64,000 nt of DNA from Magicicada septendecula (taxonomy: Eukaryota > Arthropoda > Insecta > Hemiptera > Cicadidae). A program made the translations under genes and the position numbers. The stretch is from NCBI GenBank assembly GCA_034769895.1, contig CM068369.1, forward strand, positions 147,643,574-147,707,573, read 5' to 3'. Numbering within the stretch: the first letter of the stretch is position 1; each line of letters begins with the position of its first letter. Shown here piece by piece: positions 22,838 through 37,072 of the stretch. A model generated the notes under the pieces. The model saw only the letters and a list, made by a program, of their open reading frames with translations. It was not told where the DNA came from and did no database searches.

Positions 22838-25800
22838 TTTATGAAACCTGACATAACTTTACAGCTTTACAGACGACATCTCTAAAAACGCTGGTGACCG
22901 AGGAAGTGTGAATGACTACTTTGGTTGACACTATCACGGAACTTCCGCGATAATATCAGATAAAACGGAAGTCGTCTGGTCACCGCGTTACGTAATATGA
23001 GAAACGACGCAAAGTTAGGTGTTAATAAACAAACATGACGTCAATGATACAGCATTCCGGTTAACACTCTGATTCGTCAAAATAAAAGTCTGTTTATTTT
23101 CATAGTAGTATAAACTAACCTGTGTGTGCTGATATCAAGATCGTTTATATTGGGACTTAAAGACCACTCCAATAGTTTTATTTCTGTTAACTATCAGAGA
23201 CGGTTAAACGGTTCTTACAGGCTACTCGTTCTATTCAAATAAGTTCAGTGCATTCAAATAAACATCAATTTTAGTATCCCTAAACATCAGTACATCCGTA
23301 TCAATTGAGTTTAACGGAAAAAATTGTTAACTACTGCTAATTTAGCTGTTGGAGCACAAACGCTCTAAACCAGTTCGAGGACAATGAAGTGATTAAAAGT
23401 GATTGGGTACCTTTTTGCAGAGTGCTGCAACGATAGAAAGTATTGACCAATGAGCAAGTCCAAACGTAGGCTTCAAGAGGTTTACCACGGTTATTCCGTA
23501 AGAGATGTTTACATAGTGTATAGGGGGCACTTATGAATAGAATGTAAATTTGTCATTATGTACAAGTAACATACAGGCTACTAAAGCGATTGTTGAACGA
23601 GTGAACCGAGTTATCAGTTTTAACTCGGCCGATTGGCATTTGTCTGTCTGTCTATATGTCTGTCTACCTGTCTAACTATCTTTCTGTCTGTGTGTTTGAG
23701 ATATGTCTCGCGATAACTTTTGAACGCATCATCAAGTTTCGTAAGACTTAACACGCGTGTCCATACAGAACCCAACAGAATCTTATTATTTCTGATATTT
23801 ATGCCCTCAAAAATAGTAAGGCGGGAAGCAAAAATGTTAGGGGTTCACATTTAGAGTATAACATGTTACTGCAATATTTACCCTAACGACTTAGATGGAA
23901 AATATTTGGGATACAGGTACAGTTAACTATACACATATGACAAGGGGTAATAAAAGGGAAAGCGGAGGTTAATATTATTATTTATAAAATAAAACAGCCA
24001 TAATTTAGTAGAAAATGTTATAAGCAATGAAAAATGTTATAAGGAAACAGCAGGATTTAAGAAAAAAACTATCCCGTTGTAAAAAATAATATTCACATAT
24101 ACGCAAAATTATATTCATAAAAATATACAAAAACGTTTCGAATTTGTCTGTCGAAGAAAAGTATTTTGGATTAATGGCTGCTCGTTAAATAAAAAATATC
24201 TGTTTTTAATCAGAAAGCTACGCAAATGATGAGATAAATCGAGTTTGCCGAGCGGTAACCGCCATTAAATCTTTCGAATGTGTTGATAAATTGACGAATG
24301 ACAGTAAAAAATTAACTTGTTCGGACATGAAATTAAAAACAATAAACACGTGTAAACTGTCTTTGTTGAAAAGCATGGGCGGTGTGTGCAAGATGATTGA
24401 TGTTGCAACTTAAACCTTGACTTCCACAAAACGAATACTTCATTACAAGATTAGAAAGCTGCATATATTTATTTAGAGAAGCTGTCATAAATATGGTAAG
24501 AGATATTATAATAAAATTGATACGGCATTTCTTATAATAAATGTTTCGCTCTGCGGTGTACACTTCATTAATATACTATTCGTTTTCCGGCTTCCGCATT
24601 AGATCATTTGTGATACAGCTATATAATACACACGAGCTTGCTCCTCTACCCGCCCATACATGTAAACACTTGTGTGTCTGTGTTCGCTTAGACAGCGTAC
24701 TATCGTAGCGTGAAAGTGGTCGCAGCAAAAGTAATTTATCAGCGACTATAAATCCTACGAGTTATTGAAAACGAACGTGTTAATTTAGTTAATTAATGTT
24801 TTTAATATTTGACAGTCTCACGACAACGAAATCGTGCTTAGGTAGGCCTACGTGTATCCGATACATAATTTATATGAAACACTTCTTTATTAATTTTCAA
24901 AGTATATTCGTTTACGTAGCTGCGAAATAACGTGTATTATTTCCGATAGTCGAAAGCTGAAAACAGTAAACAGTAAACTATAGGATAGTTGTTTTAATAT
25001 TTTAAACCAGGTAGTTAAAAAAATCGTTAGCAAACATGTAACACTTTTATTCCCTCGTTTAAACCGTTAACATCAGCAATCAAAACGAATATTATCAGTC
25101 ATAATTAACTTTTTATGTCAATCAGTGTAGTTACATTGTAACATCTTTGTGGACATCGTTAAACAACGGTTACACCGACAGCATAATGACTACGACACGA
25201 CGGGTCGGGTCCATTTAAGATGATAGGCTGCGGTTTGACAAATACTAATTGTGGGGATGCCGAATATAACGTCGTTCTATACTACCTGGACAATCTGATT
25301 GGTACACTGAGACAGTGTCGGGACGGTGCAACAGCTTTAAGAACACTTTATTACAACAAAAGCTTACGACCGTCACCGTTTGGCTGAAGCATTATTATTT
25401 AAACGACAAGACGTGTTTGTGTGTGTGTTAACATGAAAGTACAACCATAATTTCTGGTTTATTTATTGAACGAAAAGCTTTAAGAAAATTGTACAAAAGT
25501 TCGATATCCTAAGATGCTAAGATTTAAATTGTAAACAAATGTATACAATAAGGTTTTACATTGTAGTCAATTTGTGTAAAGAGTATTTTACATGTAAATT
25601 TTATCCCTTGAAACGTATACGGGATCTTCTCCCCGGTTCTATCATTCGGAGAGATACATTTTATTCTGCGCGACCTCGATTCTCTAAATCGTTAGACTGG
25701 TTCTGCAAGTAAATCACTAAATCGATTCAATCCCTAAATCTCTATATACGTTGAAACCGATTTTATTTAAATTTATTCTATCTAACGTAAGGAAAGGATT

Positions 25801-28800
25801 TTCTTGTGATAACAATAAGTTAATATCGTTTCAAGATTAATGAAAATTAATTTATCCATACGTACATAAATGTATCGGTACATACATTTTGTGAAGTCAC
25901 AATTTATGTGACGAAAGTGTATTTTATACAAAGTATACACTGTACATTTTACAATATTATGTCAAGAAATCATGAATTATGATGGCAGATTGAAAATAGT
26001 TACTTGCATTAATGTAATCTCGCCATTGTCACTGTGGTTTTACTTTCCCGTTAAAGTACTTGATCTTTAACAAAATTTTGTCGGTTTCTCGTCTTAATAG
26101 TTCTAGCCTGTAGATGTGTAAAACAGATTCCTAATGTTCTATTCTAATTGCTTATTTCCATTGGTTATTCAATTTTTTCACCCCTATTTACTCTTCATTA
26201 TTTCCTATTCTTTTTCTGTTATTACTACTGTCACCATTATATATAAATCACTGAATACTGAACAATCTGTCACTGAATTCATGTCAATCTTACCCAGCCA
26301 GTTGCGCGAAGTATAAGATTACAACAACTATACGCTGAGTTGCACCCAGAGGACCGAAGAAGTTAATTCATTAACGCGATTGCCGTCACGTAATTGAATT
26401 GCTAAGCAAAAATGAAATCATGTCCTTTATTTTGAACGTGGAACTACCGCATGAAGCTATAAAGTGTAAAGATTTAAAAACTGTATCTGATAATTAAGAC
26501 GAATTATTAAAAGTGACTAACAAAGAGAAAGAAGAAAAGTGGTAGACAGGTAGAGATTTTCGCGCCTTTGCCTGTAACGTAAATGCCAAAACATTACATA
26601 TTTTATAGTCTTTGTTTCTACATAATGTTTTTTGTTAAACTACAGTTTATACATACATCCTGAAACACCAGTTAACAAGTTTGGCTACGATGAGATAAGT
26701 CTATATATATTGCTATGGTGAAATGATAGATAACAGCTGTGGTAACTAACAGACTCTAGTCAATTACGTGACTTTTGCACACGCTATGTGAGCGGTAGTA
26801 TTACGCAATGCTCGCGCACCTTCTCGATCTTTCTAGACGCGCTCTCCAGATTATGATCGTTCTTAGTCAGTTTGGATTTGCGATTTGGTATGCGTTATTA
26901 TGAGTTGTTTTTGTTATTGTGACTTTTAAAGTATTGTGTGCGAATGCCTGTAATTGGTGACTTGTATTATTTAGCGCGACACCTTTAAATAAGTGATATT
27001 TATAGAGTGTTACTTTAATACGTGTTGAACATCGTAAAACTTTAGAATTGTTTGTATACGCGTGTTTATTATTGTTTTGCTTATTTAAACACTCGTTAAA
27101 GCTCTAAATACTGATTTCTCTCTGTTCAATTGCTCTGTTTACAATATTAAAACACGAGCTATATAGTAAAAGATCCAGTTTTCATGATAGCTATTAACAG
27201 AACTTATTTTTGACCAAGCTAAAATGTTATTCCCTCTAGTGAAGGATGACAACCATTTTTTATAGTTTTCGTAGTCTTAAGGGAGACTTTCACATTGTCA
27301 CTCTTAATTATCATATAGGTTCTTTCATGATATGGAATACGTGCCAAGAGGTAGGGTCTTGTGGAAGACTACATACGGCTTAAACATATAATAATACCCT
27401 CTCCAAACTTGGTAAAGGCGAGAACATGCCACAGACGTATGAAATTACTAAACTCGTTATTACGTAAACTAAACATAAGAATTGTGTATCGTATTAGTTC
27501 CACTTCCAGACACGTAACACGAAGTACGGATTTACGTTATTTTCAATTCAGTTTATATAGGCCTACACTGAAACTCTGCAAAATCTAATGTAAACTTAAT
27601 GGAGTGGACGAACGGCATTATTTCTAAAACACTTTAGAAGAAGCGTCGAAATACAGAGAAAACATAAAACTGGCACTTTGTCGAATAATTGTATTGTATA
27701 AAATGGTTTTCTTTTCAGATAAGTTGGGTCATTACCGTACCTTCCATAAAAACCAACTATATGGAAACTGTTGATGCCTTTATATAAATACCGATACACG
27801 GGAATTACACGAAAACTAACTCAAAATAAAAAGTTGTAAAATGTAATCGCCTTCATTCCCTTGTATATTCTCTTTGTTACGTTCTCTTCTGTTTATCAGG
27901 AAATAATAAAATTTATAGTATGTTGCACAATGGATTTAAGTAAGTTTCAGAAGTTAGTTGTGTTTTCAAGTATACATTTGAATTCAAGATTTGAATTCAA
28001 GATTAATATGACTAGTTTCATTCGCCTATGAAATAGTTACTTACACTTCAGATGTTTACTCCATACGTTAGGAGACGTTCTGTCCCAAATGTAATGAGTT
28101 AGTCTTTAGTAGAACAATACATGTGGAGTTATTATTATAGTTTTTCCAAGCTTATGAGTTTATCTTAGTAACAAATCTACTCCATAACCATTAGTTCTGT
28201 GTACTTAATTCCCGTTAAGTAGGCATATACGAGGGTAAAAACTCAATTTTTTATAATTTCGCGTAATTCAGTATCGCAACAAAAAATTATGTTTAAGTAA
28301 CATAATGACAGAAGGCAATGTAATGTTTGTTATGCAACGTTTTTGCACAAAGCGTGAAAATTTTCCTCAGAAGCCCATTAGGGACAAAAGTGTCAATTTT
28401 GCCAAAAGGATTTGAACAAAGGATCTTGGCACGTTAAGTAGCAGACATAAGCGACAGACGTTTGTCATTCTAAATATGTCGTCAGGTGGACCTTAACATT
28501 TACTTGTCGGCATCAGATTGACGATGCGTTCGTAATGGCTTTGTAATGGATATGACCTTTTGCGCACGTACAGTACGTACAATAAATGGCGAGGCCCATG
28601 CAACCGAATGTATTTGCGCGTGTGTATGTACGAGCGTTTGTGCGTAAGTCAGGGCACATATTGATCTGTACGAGAGAACGGAATGTGAAGGCCTGTTACC
28701 GGCTGTTTTCATTGTTTCTAAAAGTGTGAACTCTCTTGCGGTGAATTCATACGTATCGTAAAACGGCAGTAAAACGTGAATATTATTTTACATAACCACT

Positions 28801-29050
28801 ACTCTGTAGTCAGGAACGTTCAAACGATACAGCGATTTATAACTTCCGAGAAGAACGGCAGTTTATGTTCGCTCGTACTGTTTCAGATATAAAAGTTCCA
28901 TAAACTAAAATGTCAGAAAGTATGTATGAAAAATACGATGCTCTTAAATAAAGCAATTACAATTTTGTTAGACATATACAAAATAACAAAATATTTACTC
29001 AGAAATCATAAAGTCACTTTTTATGTGTCTAAATAACTAATTCTTAACTT
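22838..29050. other. Long unassigned AT-rich stretch
   Basis: No domain recognised on either strand. At 23638-23700 a degenerate (TCTG)n tract leads into GATATGTCTCGCGATAACTT, which looks like a dispersed-repeat edge. Short open frames (60-76 codons) have no motif. Regulatory DNA of a distant gene cannot be excluded. Confidence 0.4.
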
Positions 29051-29055
29051 GATTG

Positions 29056-29450
29056 TCATCATCATCATCATCTTCATAACACGGCCTAAGCAAGGTGCTA
29101 CCTGTTCTGTCTCCAAAGAGCCTCCAGCCATCTCATGCTGGGTCTACCCACACACTTGTGCCCTATAGATTTATATTTCCAGACTTGTTTGGCCAGTCTG
29201 GAATGTGACATTCTTTCTAAGTGTTCGTTCCACTGTTGTTTCTAATCTTTTAAATTTTCATTTAATTAAAGTACTTGTAACTATTCTCTTATGGCCTCAT
29301 TCTTTAAACGGTCAAGTTTAGAGCATCTTTTAACTCCTCTTAAGGGCACCATTTTCGAGGCCAGTATTTTACCGTTTTGTTTCTTGGTTGTTGCTCATAC
29401 GTCACACCCACAGGACAGTACAGGGACTGCCATAACTTTGTAGAAATTTA
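29056..29450 (-). pseudogene. LINE 3' end with (GAT)n tail
   Basis: On the minus strand the sequence runs through degraded VMAVPVLLYG-like text, then LASKMVPLRGVKRCSKLDRLKNEAI, EHLERMSHSRLAKQVW, and KCVGRPSMRWLEAL. It ends in a (GAT)n tract (29056-29073 on the plus strand). These are the conserved LINE RT tail motifs: LR-x-x-x-GCS-x-LDR-x-x-NE-x-IR, W-x-x-HL-x-RM, GRP-x-x-RW. Frames change several times. The trinucleotide tail marks the 3' terminus. Confidence 0.65.
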
Positions 29451-30814
29451 ATTTCATATCTAGATATACCTGTTTCCAAAAATATGGTTGATTGTCCCAC
29501 TGATCGTCTGGAAGTTACTTAAATTAACATCAATATCATAATTCCTATCATAGCCAATATTAACTTGAATTAAATTAAGAATATATACACAAGAAAATCC
29601 GTAAATAACACACGTGCTGCAGTTACAGGAAGTGATACATTTACCTTAGCTGAAAGAAAATAAAATGTTTGCTTCAAACCCGAAATTTGCTTTCCACTGG
29701 TTTGGTAGTAAAAGTTACTAGAAGTATATGGATTTAATTGGCTGCATTTAAGTATAACTTTTTTTAATTATCTACCAAAACTCTTCGGACGGACTTTCTA
29801 ATGTCATAGAGTATGTCTATTTCACATAACTTAGTGGAAAAGTTAGTACTATTTCATGGTAAGCACTGACATCTATCAAATTTTACTTTGTTTAGAATAG
29901 TTAACATCGTTATGAGACTTAAAATTTCCTTATACTTGAAGTCGACAAAATATGCAAAATCAACGAATGTTGAGGTGTGTGGCCATACGTGGAGAACATA
30001 CTTAACCAGTCTTACAAAAGTTATTGCATTCTGTCTCCCACGGGTCACACCGCGTCAGCTGCAGGGTACACAAGTCGTAGGCCACTGCACTTCAGAATCG
30101 ACTGACATTTCCATTGAAATGGGCCTACATGTCTGAGAAGTCGTTATTCGATCAGTAAAGCCTGAAATTACCGACATCTTTTAATAGTATGTTTATGTGT
30201 TATTCTCATTTGACTTGATAAAGGAAACCGACTCTCTATATGGTTGTCTTTTAGCTTTATCTTTTATCTCACTGACCCGCGTTTTTCAGATCGCGCATAA
30301 AGCATTTTTTAAATAATAAATTATACAAGTTATAAACCTGTGTAGGAAAGAATTATCTCTCACTATTTGTCTACTATTTCGATACTCAGTTTTTTAAGTT
30401 AATTTATTGTTCGTAGATTGGGTAGGTTTCAGATACATAGTTATCTAAATATATATATATTGTATATTCAATTTCATCTAATTTTCCGTATATTTAATCT
30501 ATTAATTTACCGTCCGATCTGCTGAAGACGGAAATAAGTTAGCGGAACTAATCAACTGTCGCTAGTGATCCCAAATCCAAGAAATCAATAACCCTGAGAT
30601 TCTAAATGGTACATAGTTCTGTTTCACAGACGACAGGGATTCCAAACGCCCCACGCTTTATATTAGATTTAAGTTAGGGAATTTCGAGCTGCAAGAATCT
30701 AATTTCCATATTGAACTGATTATGACTTTAGATACACATCTGCTCAGAACATGTATGTCTGTTATGAGGTTCAATAATCGTTAATTTAAAATTGTACGCA
30801 TACGTTTCGTATAA
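29451..30814. other. Unassigned sequence
   Basis: No coding or structural feature recognised. Overlapping open frames on both strands at 29854-30136 lack motifs. Confidence 0.45.
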
Positions 30815-31570
30815 ACGATGTAAAATGCTGAAAGGCGAACTGTGATCATTGGATGCGCTTGTAAATTCAGTTAACCTGCGCACTGATTCAAACATACGTA
30901 TTCTGGTTTTAGGTGATTTAAAATAAGATTCAAACTACTCAGATGGATTTTCGTGTTTTTTTCCTATTCGCGCCAAAATCGTATCTGGCGCCTGCTTAGG
31001 CAACCAAATGTATCTTCATTCTGTCTTAACGTAATAATTGAGTAAAAATACGGAATGATTGCAAAATCACGCAACCAAAATTTCAACACGTTTCAGTCTG
31101 TTAAATATTTCATAAATGGTGAACTTTTCTATGGCAGGAGCAGTGTAAAAACTTCTAGATCTGCCGATCAATGAACTTTGGAACCGCCATTTGCAATTAT
31201 ATTTAGTCAGAGCAGCGAAGTATTTCACACAGAAACAATGTGTCCTCGTTGTTGAGACTAATTTCAAATCACAGTCGTATACCAGATTTCAGAACGATCA
31301 TTTTATACGTTCTTCAAGGCTTTATTGTGTTAAAACAAATCCATTAAATGTCGTTTAGTCATTCATTTTGGGGACATATGAATTACTAAGTGTCACCGGC
31401 CAGTATAAAAGCCAAAGCTAGTAGGCTTACTTAGGATGCCGCTGTCTCGTTTTCCCGGCATGTCCTTCCTACTTTTTCAAGAGGGAGAGAAACGTCCGAG
31501 GTAATTTAGTCCGAGTTCGGGATTTTATCACACTTTAAAGAATACTGATTTTAGGAAGCATATTAGCTGT
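30815..31570 (-). repeat. 0.75-kb interspersed repeat, copy 2 (inverted)
   Basis: Reverse-complement relative of 22087-22837, with scattered substitutions and small indels throughout. The homology ends near AAACGATGTAAAATGCTGAAAG on the left and AGCTGT on the right. Confidence 0.8.
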
Positions 31571-34079
31571 ACTAACATATGGATAATATTGGTTAGGTAG
31601 GTCGATAACACATAGTTACTCAGGTGACAAATACGTACCTCTTGTGCTTATTAGGTTGTATTCATTATTAGGTTTTTTGTTCCTATTACCATGGTGTCAG
31701 TTTCTCCATACTTGTTTAGCTCTGTCCAAAGAATTTGAAGTGTTTGATAGGATGAACTGTCACGTCGGACACGACGTAATTTGATCGGAAGTTGAAACGA
31801 GCCGGAAATGTATTAGTGTACTAAAAAGGGAGTAGCTCTTGAAGACTTGAAATTTTTTAATCAATGATTCAATTACAAAGAAAGAAATCATGTCTATACA
31901 GAGAAGTGTAGAAAATAGAAGCTTTTGCACATTAATTTTATGTTTTAACTTACTTTAAGAATCGGGTTTCATTGGAGTTTGTAACAAGTTATTAAAATCT
32001 TGCACGTTTCATACCGAATTGAACTATCGTTTCCGTTAGAAAACATAAAAAACATTTTTTAAATAAATAACAGTGACATATTATATATTTATATTTTTGT
32101 ATTATTCATGAATATTACATATTTTTCTAAACTTTTTCCAAGCCAAAAGTAATTTTTAATATCAATTTTACTTTTCAAAGACCAACAATTTTATCAAGAA
32201 TTATATGCTAATGACATCAAATATGTTGGTTTTTGTTGTTGCTGTTATGTTATGTACTCTTTGATGTCCACGATTATCGTAGTCTTTGATCCCAATTTAA
32301 ACTCTAGTTCATTGTAGCCCTAGCTTACTATAGTATTGTACTATAGCATAATTACAATTAAAAAATAATGTAAGCAAAATATACAATATTATATTAAAAT
32401 AAGCTATATAATATTACAATATGAGCTAAATATTAAAATTAAATATTATAAGCTGGTACTCTGTAGTACTACACTGCTAAACTACTACTGCTAGTACCTT
32501 ATCAGTAAGATATGAAAGTCAAAATTCAGCGACCGTAACCATACCCGCCGTCTGTCTATTGACAGAAAATGTGGGGATTCGTAAAACGTTTCTATGTTTT
32601 TCAAAAATGTGTCTTCGAAAATTTCTTAGAGTCGACTATCCAACAGGGGTGTTAATAAAGTTACAAGATTATTGAACTTAAATCCGTACCGGATTAACAT
32701 AATAGATCACTTTCAAGAGCCGCAAAGGAAAAAAATCGCATTATTGTTGAAAGTTTTAAAGTTTCATTCCAAACCACATATCTTTTCTAGACAAGGTTTA
32801 GTCTGTCTCAGCGGGTAAGTGAATAATCGGAATTATAGGGCACGTTCTTCTGAGAAGCCATATACGGTCCACTAGCAGCCGTATGTCTATGGCGTGTAAA
32901 TGTTGGTCCTACTTTTTCTCGGAGACAACCACAGCTGACCGCAACCAAAAAGTAACCACGCAGTCTATAACTTTGCTGAACAAATAAAAAGCTCGACAAG
33001 TACAATGCTTTGAAATATGTGATGTGTTACTTGTCGATCATTCTTTATATATTAATATTAAACCGTACTAGCTTATTATAAGGTAAACTTTACTCTTTTT
33101 TTCTTCATTGTAACCGTCGTTGTCCTTCGACGGGGAGTCATTAATACTCATCACTGGCATGCCTTGACCGTACGTGACACTTGAGTATAAATGTACTGTA
33201 TCATACCAATCGGTATAATACAATACTGTACATAAGTATTCTTCAATATTATGTAGATATAATAATACAATGAATTCGAAATGCACAACCAGCGTACGAG
33301 TTCCAAGGCGGTCCCCTCTGTGATGCATAAAAACCGCATTATGTAAATAAAGTTATTGATAACCGCAAATCCTCTATCCTCATCGAAGATGATATATATA
33401 CTTTTATGCGTTTGTAAAACGCGCTGACATAATCGTGATTTATAGTAACCTTGTATTGTTTACACAAAAAAAGTTTCAGAAAGCCGGTGAAAACAAACAA
33501 ACTCGTGTCTTACTAAAAGAGGCATACTAACAGCCGCCCATGGTGAGTGACGCGTAGGGTCACGGTGGGTACAGCCTGTGACGCAACCTATTACAAAACT
33601 TTTGTTTTTTTTTTATTTTGTTCCTCGTACGTATTGTATTTTTTATCGCATCCCTTTTCCTTGACTGCAATTTCATTTACCTTGAATTATTTACCTAAAA
33701 ACGAAGTGTCACAATAGACAATCCTACTTCACGCATGCACGTCAGCTAGCGTGCGTAAACCACTTACAAAACGCACGTGATTGTAGCTTGACATGGAGTT
33801 TCGAATGACAGTAGTTCACAGTTCTGTATTAACCAAAACACCCAGCATTGCAACGTTCGGATTGTAAGAAGTACTGGATAATTGAAAAGTTTTGTTTTAC
33901 AGTGCTTAAAATAAACACGGAACTCGATAATATTCCTTGCGTTAATATAGGCCTATATTGCTTTCTAGTTATTAATGTCTTATATATGTTCTCAGATAGA
34001 CCGAATATTTGTTAAATAAAGGTTAGTAAATTCAATGTACTGAAGTTTAGAACGTCTTTTCACGTTTTCTGACCTCTAG
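31571..34079. other. Unassigned AT-rich sequence
   Basis: Very AT-rich at about 32050-32480. No coding features were seen. Confidence 0.45.
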
Positions 34080-34583
34080 TTCCAATTTATGTATGTTGTT
34101 CCGATTCCAGTCGTCACCCTTCAGGCTGCTCATACTCATAACCACTTCATGGAAAGGTCCAAACCCCCCTTATACAGTAGTTATTTTTGTGTCCTACATC
34201 TTCCTTTTCGTCCTGGATGTATTCATTTCATAGTCTCCTTCATGATTATATCCCTTCCATGTCCCTACGTGGCTACATCAGATGATTGCAGTCTCCCTGA
34301 GTCCTGTACTATGATTTTTCGATACCCAGGATTCTTTTAAAGTCGCCATTTCTAAATCTTCGTATCCACCATGTTCCTGGCGATCCTCTCCTAGATCCAC
34401 TGAGACAGTTTATACATTACTGTCTTAGTTTTCTGTTAGTCTATATGTCTCGCTTCCACATCGTAAATGATTGCATTAGACGCTTTCCTTTTTTAAATTA
34501 TTATTTTACTCCAGCGTATTTTCCCGTTGTTCTTGAAATTATTTTGTTTGCATTCGTTTCTTGATCATTGACAATAACACCCA

Positions 34584-34599
34584 GATGTTTCTATTTATA
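34584..34599. repeat. LINE target-site duplication (left)
   Basis: GATGTTTCTATTTATA. The identical copy is at 34830-34845. Confidence 0.75.
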
Positions 34600-34829
34600 C
34601 GGAAGGAACTGAATATTATGAGTATACTGTATACACGACAGGATTCCCCCGTATCGGCTGAATAAGTGGGAACATCTTTGCCGAATGGACGACTGCCGCT
34701 TCCCCAAACAACTATGGAACTGTAACCCGAGGGGACGGAGAGGAAGCGCTGGAGTGACCAGCTCTAATCTTTGCCTGTTTGAGACCGGAACAAACCATCC
34801 TTGATTTAATTATTGAGGATGATGATGAT
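34600..34829 (+). mobile_element. Short LINE 3' end inserted into an older LINE
   Basis: Reads RWEHLCRMDDCRFPKQLW and a GRRGS-like stretch (the LINE tail W-x-x-x-HL-x-RM...P), ending in (GAT)n. It is flanked by a 16-bp direct repeat, GATGTTTCTATTTATA, at 34584-34599 and 34830-34845. That is the expected target duplication for target-primed reverse transcription. Confidence 0.75.
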
Positions 34830-34845
34830 GATGTTTCTATTTATA
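34830..34845. repeat. LINE target-site duplication (right)
   Basis: GATGTTTCTATTTATA. It overlaps the end of the GAT tail, so the exact length is uncertain by a few bases. Confidence 0.7.
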
Positions 34846-35150
34846 TTTATCGAATTGTTATTTCCTCATTACTTTTTAGCCGTATGTTTTGATGTTGTAC
34901 TCCAATGTATAGATATTTTGCCTTACTTATGTTGATCAAACGGCTCCAGTTACCACGTTATTCTTTTAACTTTCTGACCACGTATTCTATATCTTATTTG
35001 TCTCCTTCTCAGGAAAACTGATCATCACGATTGTAATGCACACATAAATGTTTTCCCTTTAAATTCTATTTTCATTCGTTTATTTACTTTTCAATCGTTT
35101 TAGTCCTAAAGCGATAGAGATTTTAAAAAGTGTTGGAGACATGCAATGTT

Positions 35151-36276
35151 CTTGTTTCAATCCCTCAGTCACTGGAAATAGTACCAATATGATAATAAAA
35201 TTAAAACGCGTTTACATTGATCATATGCTTTATTTGGCAATTCTTTCCCCTATCAGATCAGCTTTAGTGTGTTAGTCTAGAATTAGGCTATTAGAGAAAT
35301 TGATACAGACATATTACGTATGTTTTCGTACAAAGACATTTTTATCCAAAGTGAGGCTATGGGCATATAGTTTCTATGGCGATCAAAGTCCATTCAAGCA
35401 GGCAAATAATGACCATAACCTTGTTTAAATTTTAGAATATGTTATCTGACATTCAGTACTTAATAATAATAGCAACGGAGTTACTTTCTACCATACAAAT
35501 AGCGAAGAAGAGGCAACCAGTTTTAGCTGTACGGTATGGTCAGGTTAACTACCCTTATAATTCTGGTTCAGTAGTTAATTTGAGGTAAGTATTATGCGGA
35601 GGGAGTTTGTGTTATGTATATAGATGTGACCTGACTTTCTGCACAGTTGCGAAAAATCGATCCTTTTGAGGTTAAATATTTAATGGGGTATAGCAAGAAT
35701 ACAGAAATTTTTACAGAGGACACTTCTTAGGGAAAACGGAGGAAGTGTTGCAAACAATGGGAACAATCAAGCTTGTAACATTTCCACGTAATGAGGAAGT
35801 AGAAGCTACTGATGAAAAATTCCAGACGGATAAACACAGTCTTTCAAAGTTTACAATGAGTCTACACGGTGGAACAAACGTGCAAAGGAATGTTTAATTA
35901 TTTTATATGCATTAACTTTCAGTCACTAAAAAACCTTAATTTAATTACACGATAAATAACTGATAGGCACTACTAGCTGATATTGTCATTTATTTAAATT
36001 GATTCATGTAAATCAGGTTAACTGAATCTCCTGAGGGTGTATCGTTTTAATAATTGGCGTTAATTCCTAACCATCCAGTATTATGTCACCGGTTTGCCGT
36101 TTGTGTAAAAACTGACAACGTTCAAAGACAAGAGACAAGAGTTTGAAGCATAGGAAATATCTAGAATGAGTTGAAGACGGTGTGAAAACAGTCAGGAAAT
36201 GAGGAAGGTATTGATCAGAACGTTTGTTAAATGTGTCAGTAGTAGACTGATATGTCAACAATAACCAAAGAGAATA
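35151..36276. other. Unassigned sequence
   Basis: Nothing recognisable on either strand. Confidence 0.45.
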
Positions 36277-37072
36277 ACAAAATCAAAGATTAATTCATCT
36301 TATTATTAAATAATACAAGTTGTAATTCCACAGAGCTTGTAAAATGTAGGTACCTTACAAGATAACATGATACCACTGTAACATTATAAGGTATATTATT
36401 GATTTATCAATTTTAAACAGATTGTAATTTTACAGTCATTTGTATGAACGAAGTCATTGGTGCAAATACAAAGAAATACACACACATTAAAATGGGCAAC
36501 CTACGAGTACTTCACATGTATGCGAATTCTAAAGTCATCACGAACACGATCTTGAATCTTTTCAAGGATTCATAATTAAATGTTACAACACGGATCGTTT
36601 ATTCAGTAATCCACGCAAAGCTAATTTTGTTAATTATAAACGGAAAATCCTATACATTCATAATTTGATATGAGAGACTTTTTCGTGTGATTGGTATCTT
36701 TTTTTTTTTGGTAGGTGGAGATAACAGTATTTCTCCTTTCATCCTTTCAAAATGAGAAACAATTTTTCTTATTTTTTCTGGTTTTTTGCCTTTTTTACCT
36801 TTTACTGTTAAATTTTGTTTCAGTTCCGACGATGGTTTTGAATCTAACACTATTTTATCCTTGATTACAAGACTGTTACTGTTAAAAAATAAACTTTGTC
36901 CCCAGAGAAGAAAAATAAAAAATACCGTGGTCGTAGAAGTGTTAAATACCACAGAGGATATGACCTTTTTTATAAATAAATGATGCATTTGAAAATGTGT
37001 TCTTTATTTGGAAACCCCAGAAAGCAAACTATCAAAAAGAGCGAGGTGTGTCATGCGGGTTGCATAATCAGT
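36277..37072. repeat. 0.8-kb repeat, copy 1
   Basis: 796 bp, nearly identical in the same orientation to 39358-40156. It starts ACAAAATCAAAGATTAATTC and ends GGTTGCATAATCAGT. There are no TG...CA ends, terminal inverted repeats or clear target duplications. A minus-strand open frame (36650-36988, Lys-rich centre) is not conserved intact in copy 2. Confidence 0.9.

Larger units (their letters stand above)
34380..35150 (-). pseudogene. Old LINE RT fragment, minus strand
   Basis: The minus strand preserves YLGVIVND-like text around 34560-34580 (LGVIVND is the common LINE YLG motif) and, further on, GSETYRLTEN at about 34440 (usually YGSETWTLT). It is split at its YLG motif by the younger insertion at 34600-34829. 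Heavily mutated; extent is approximate. Confidence 0.5.
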
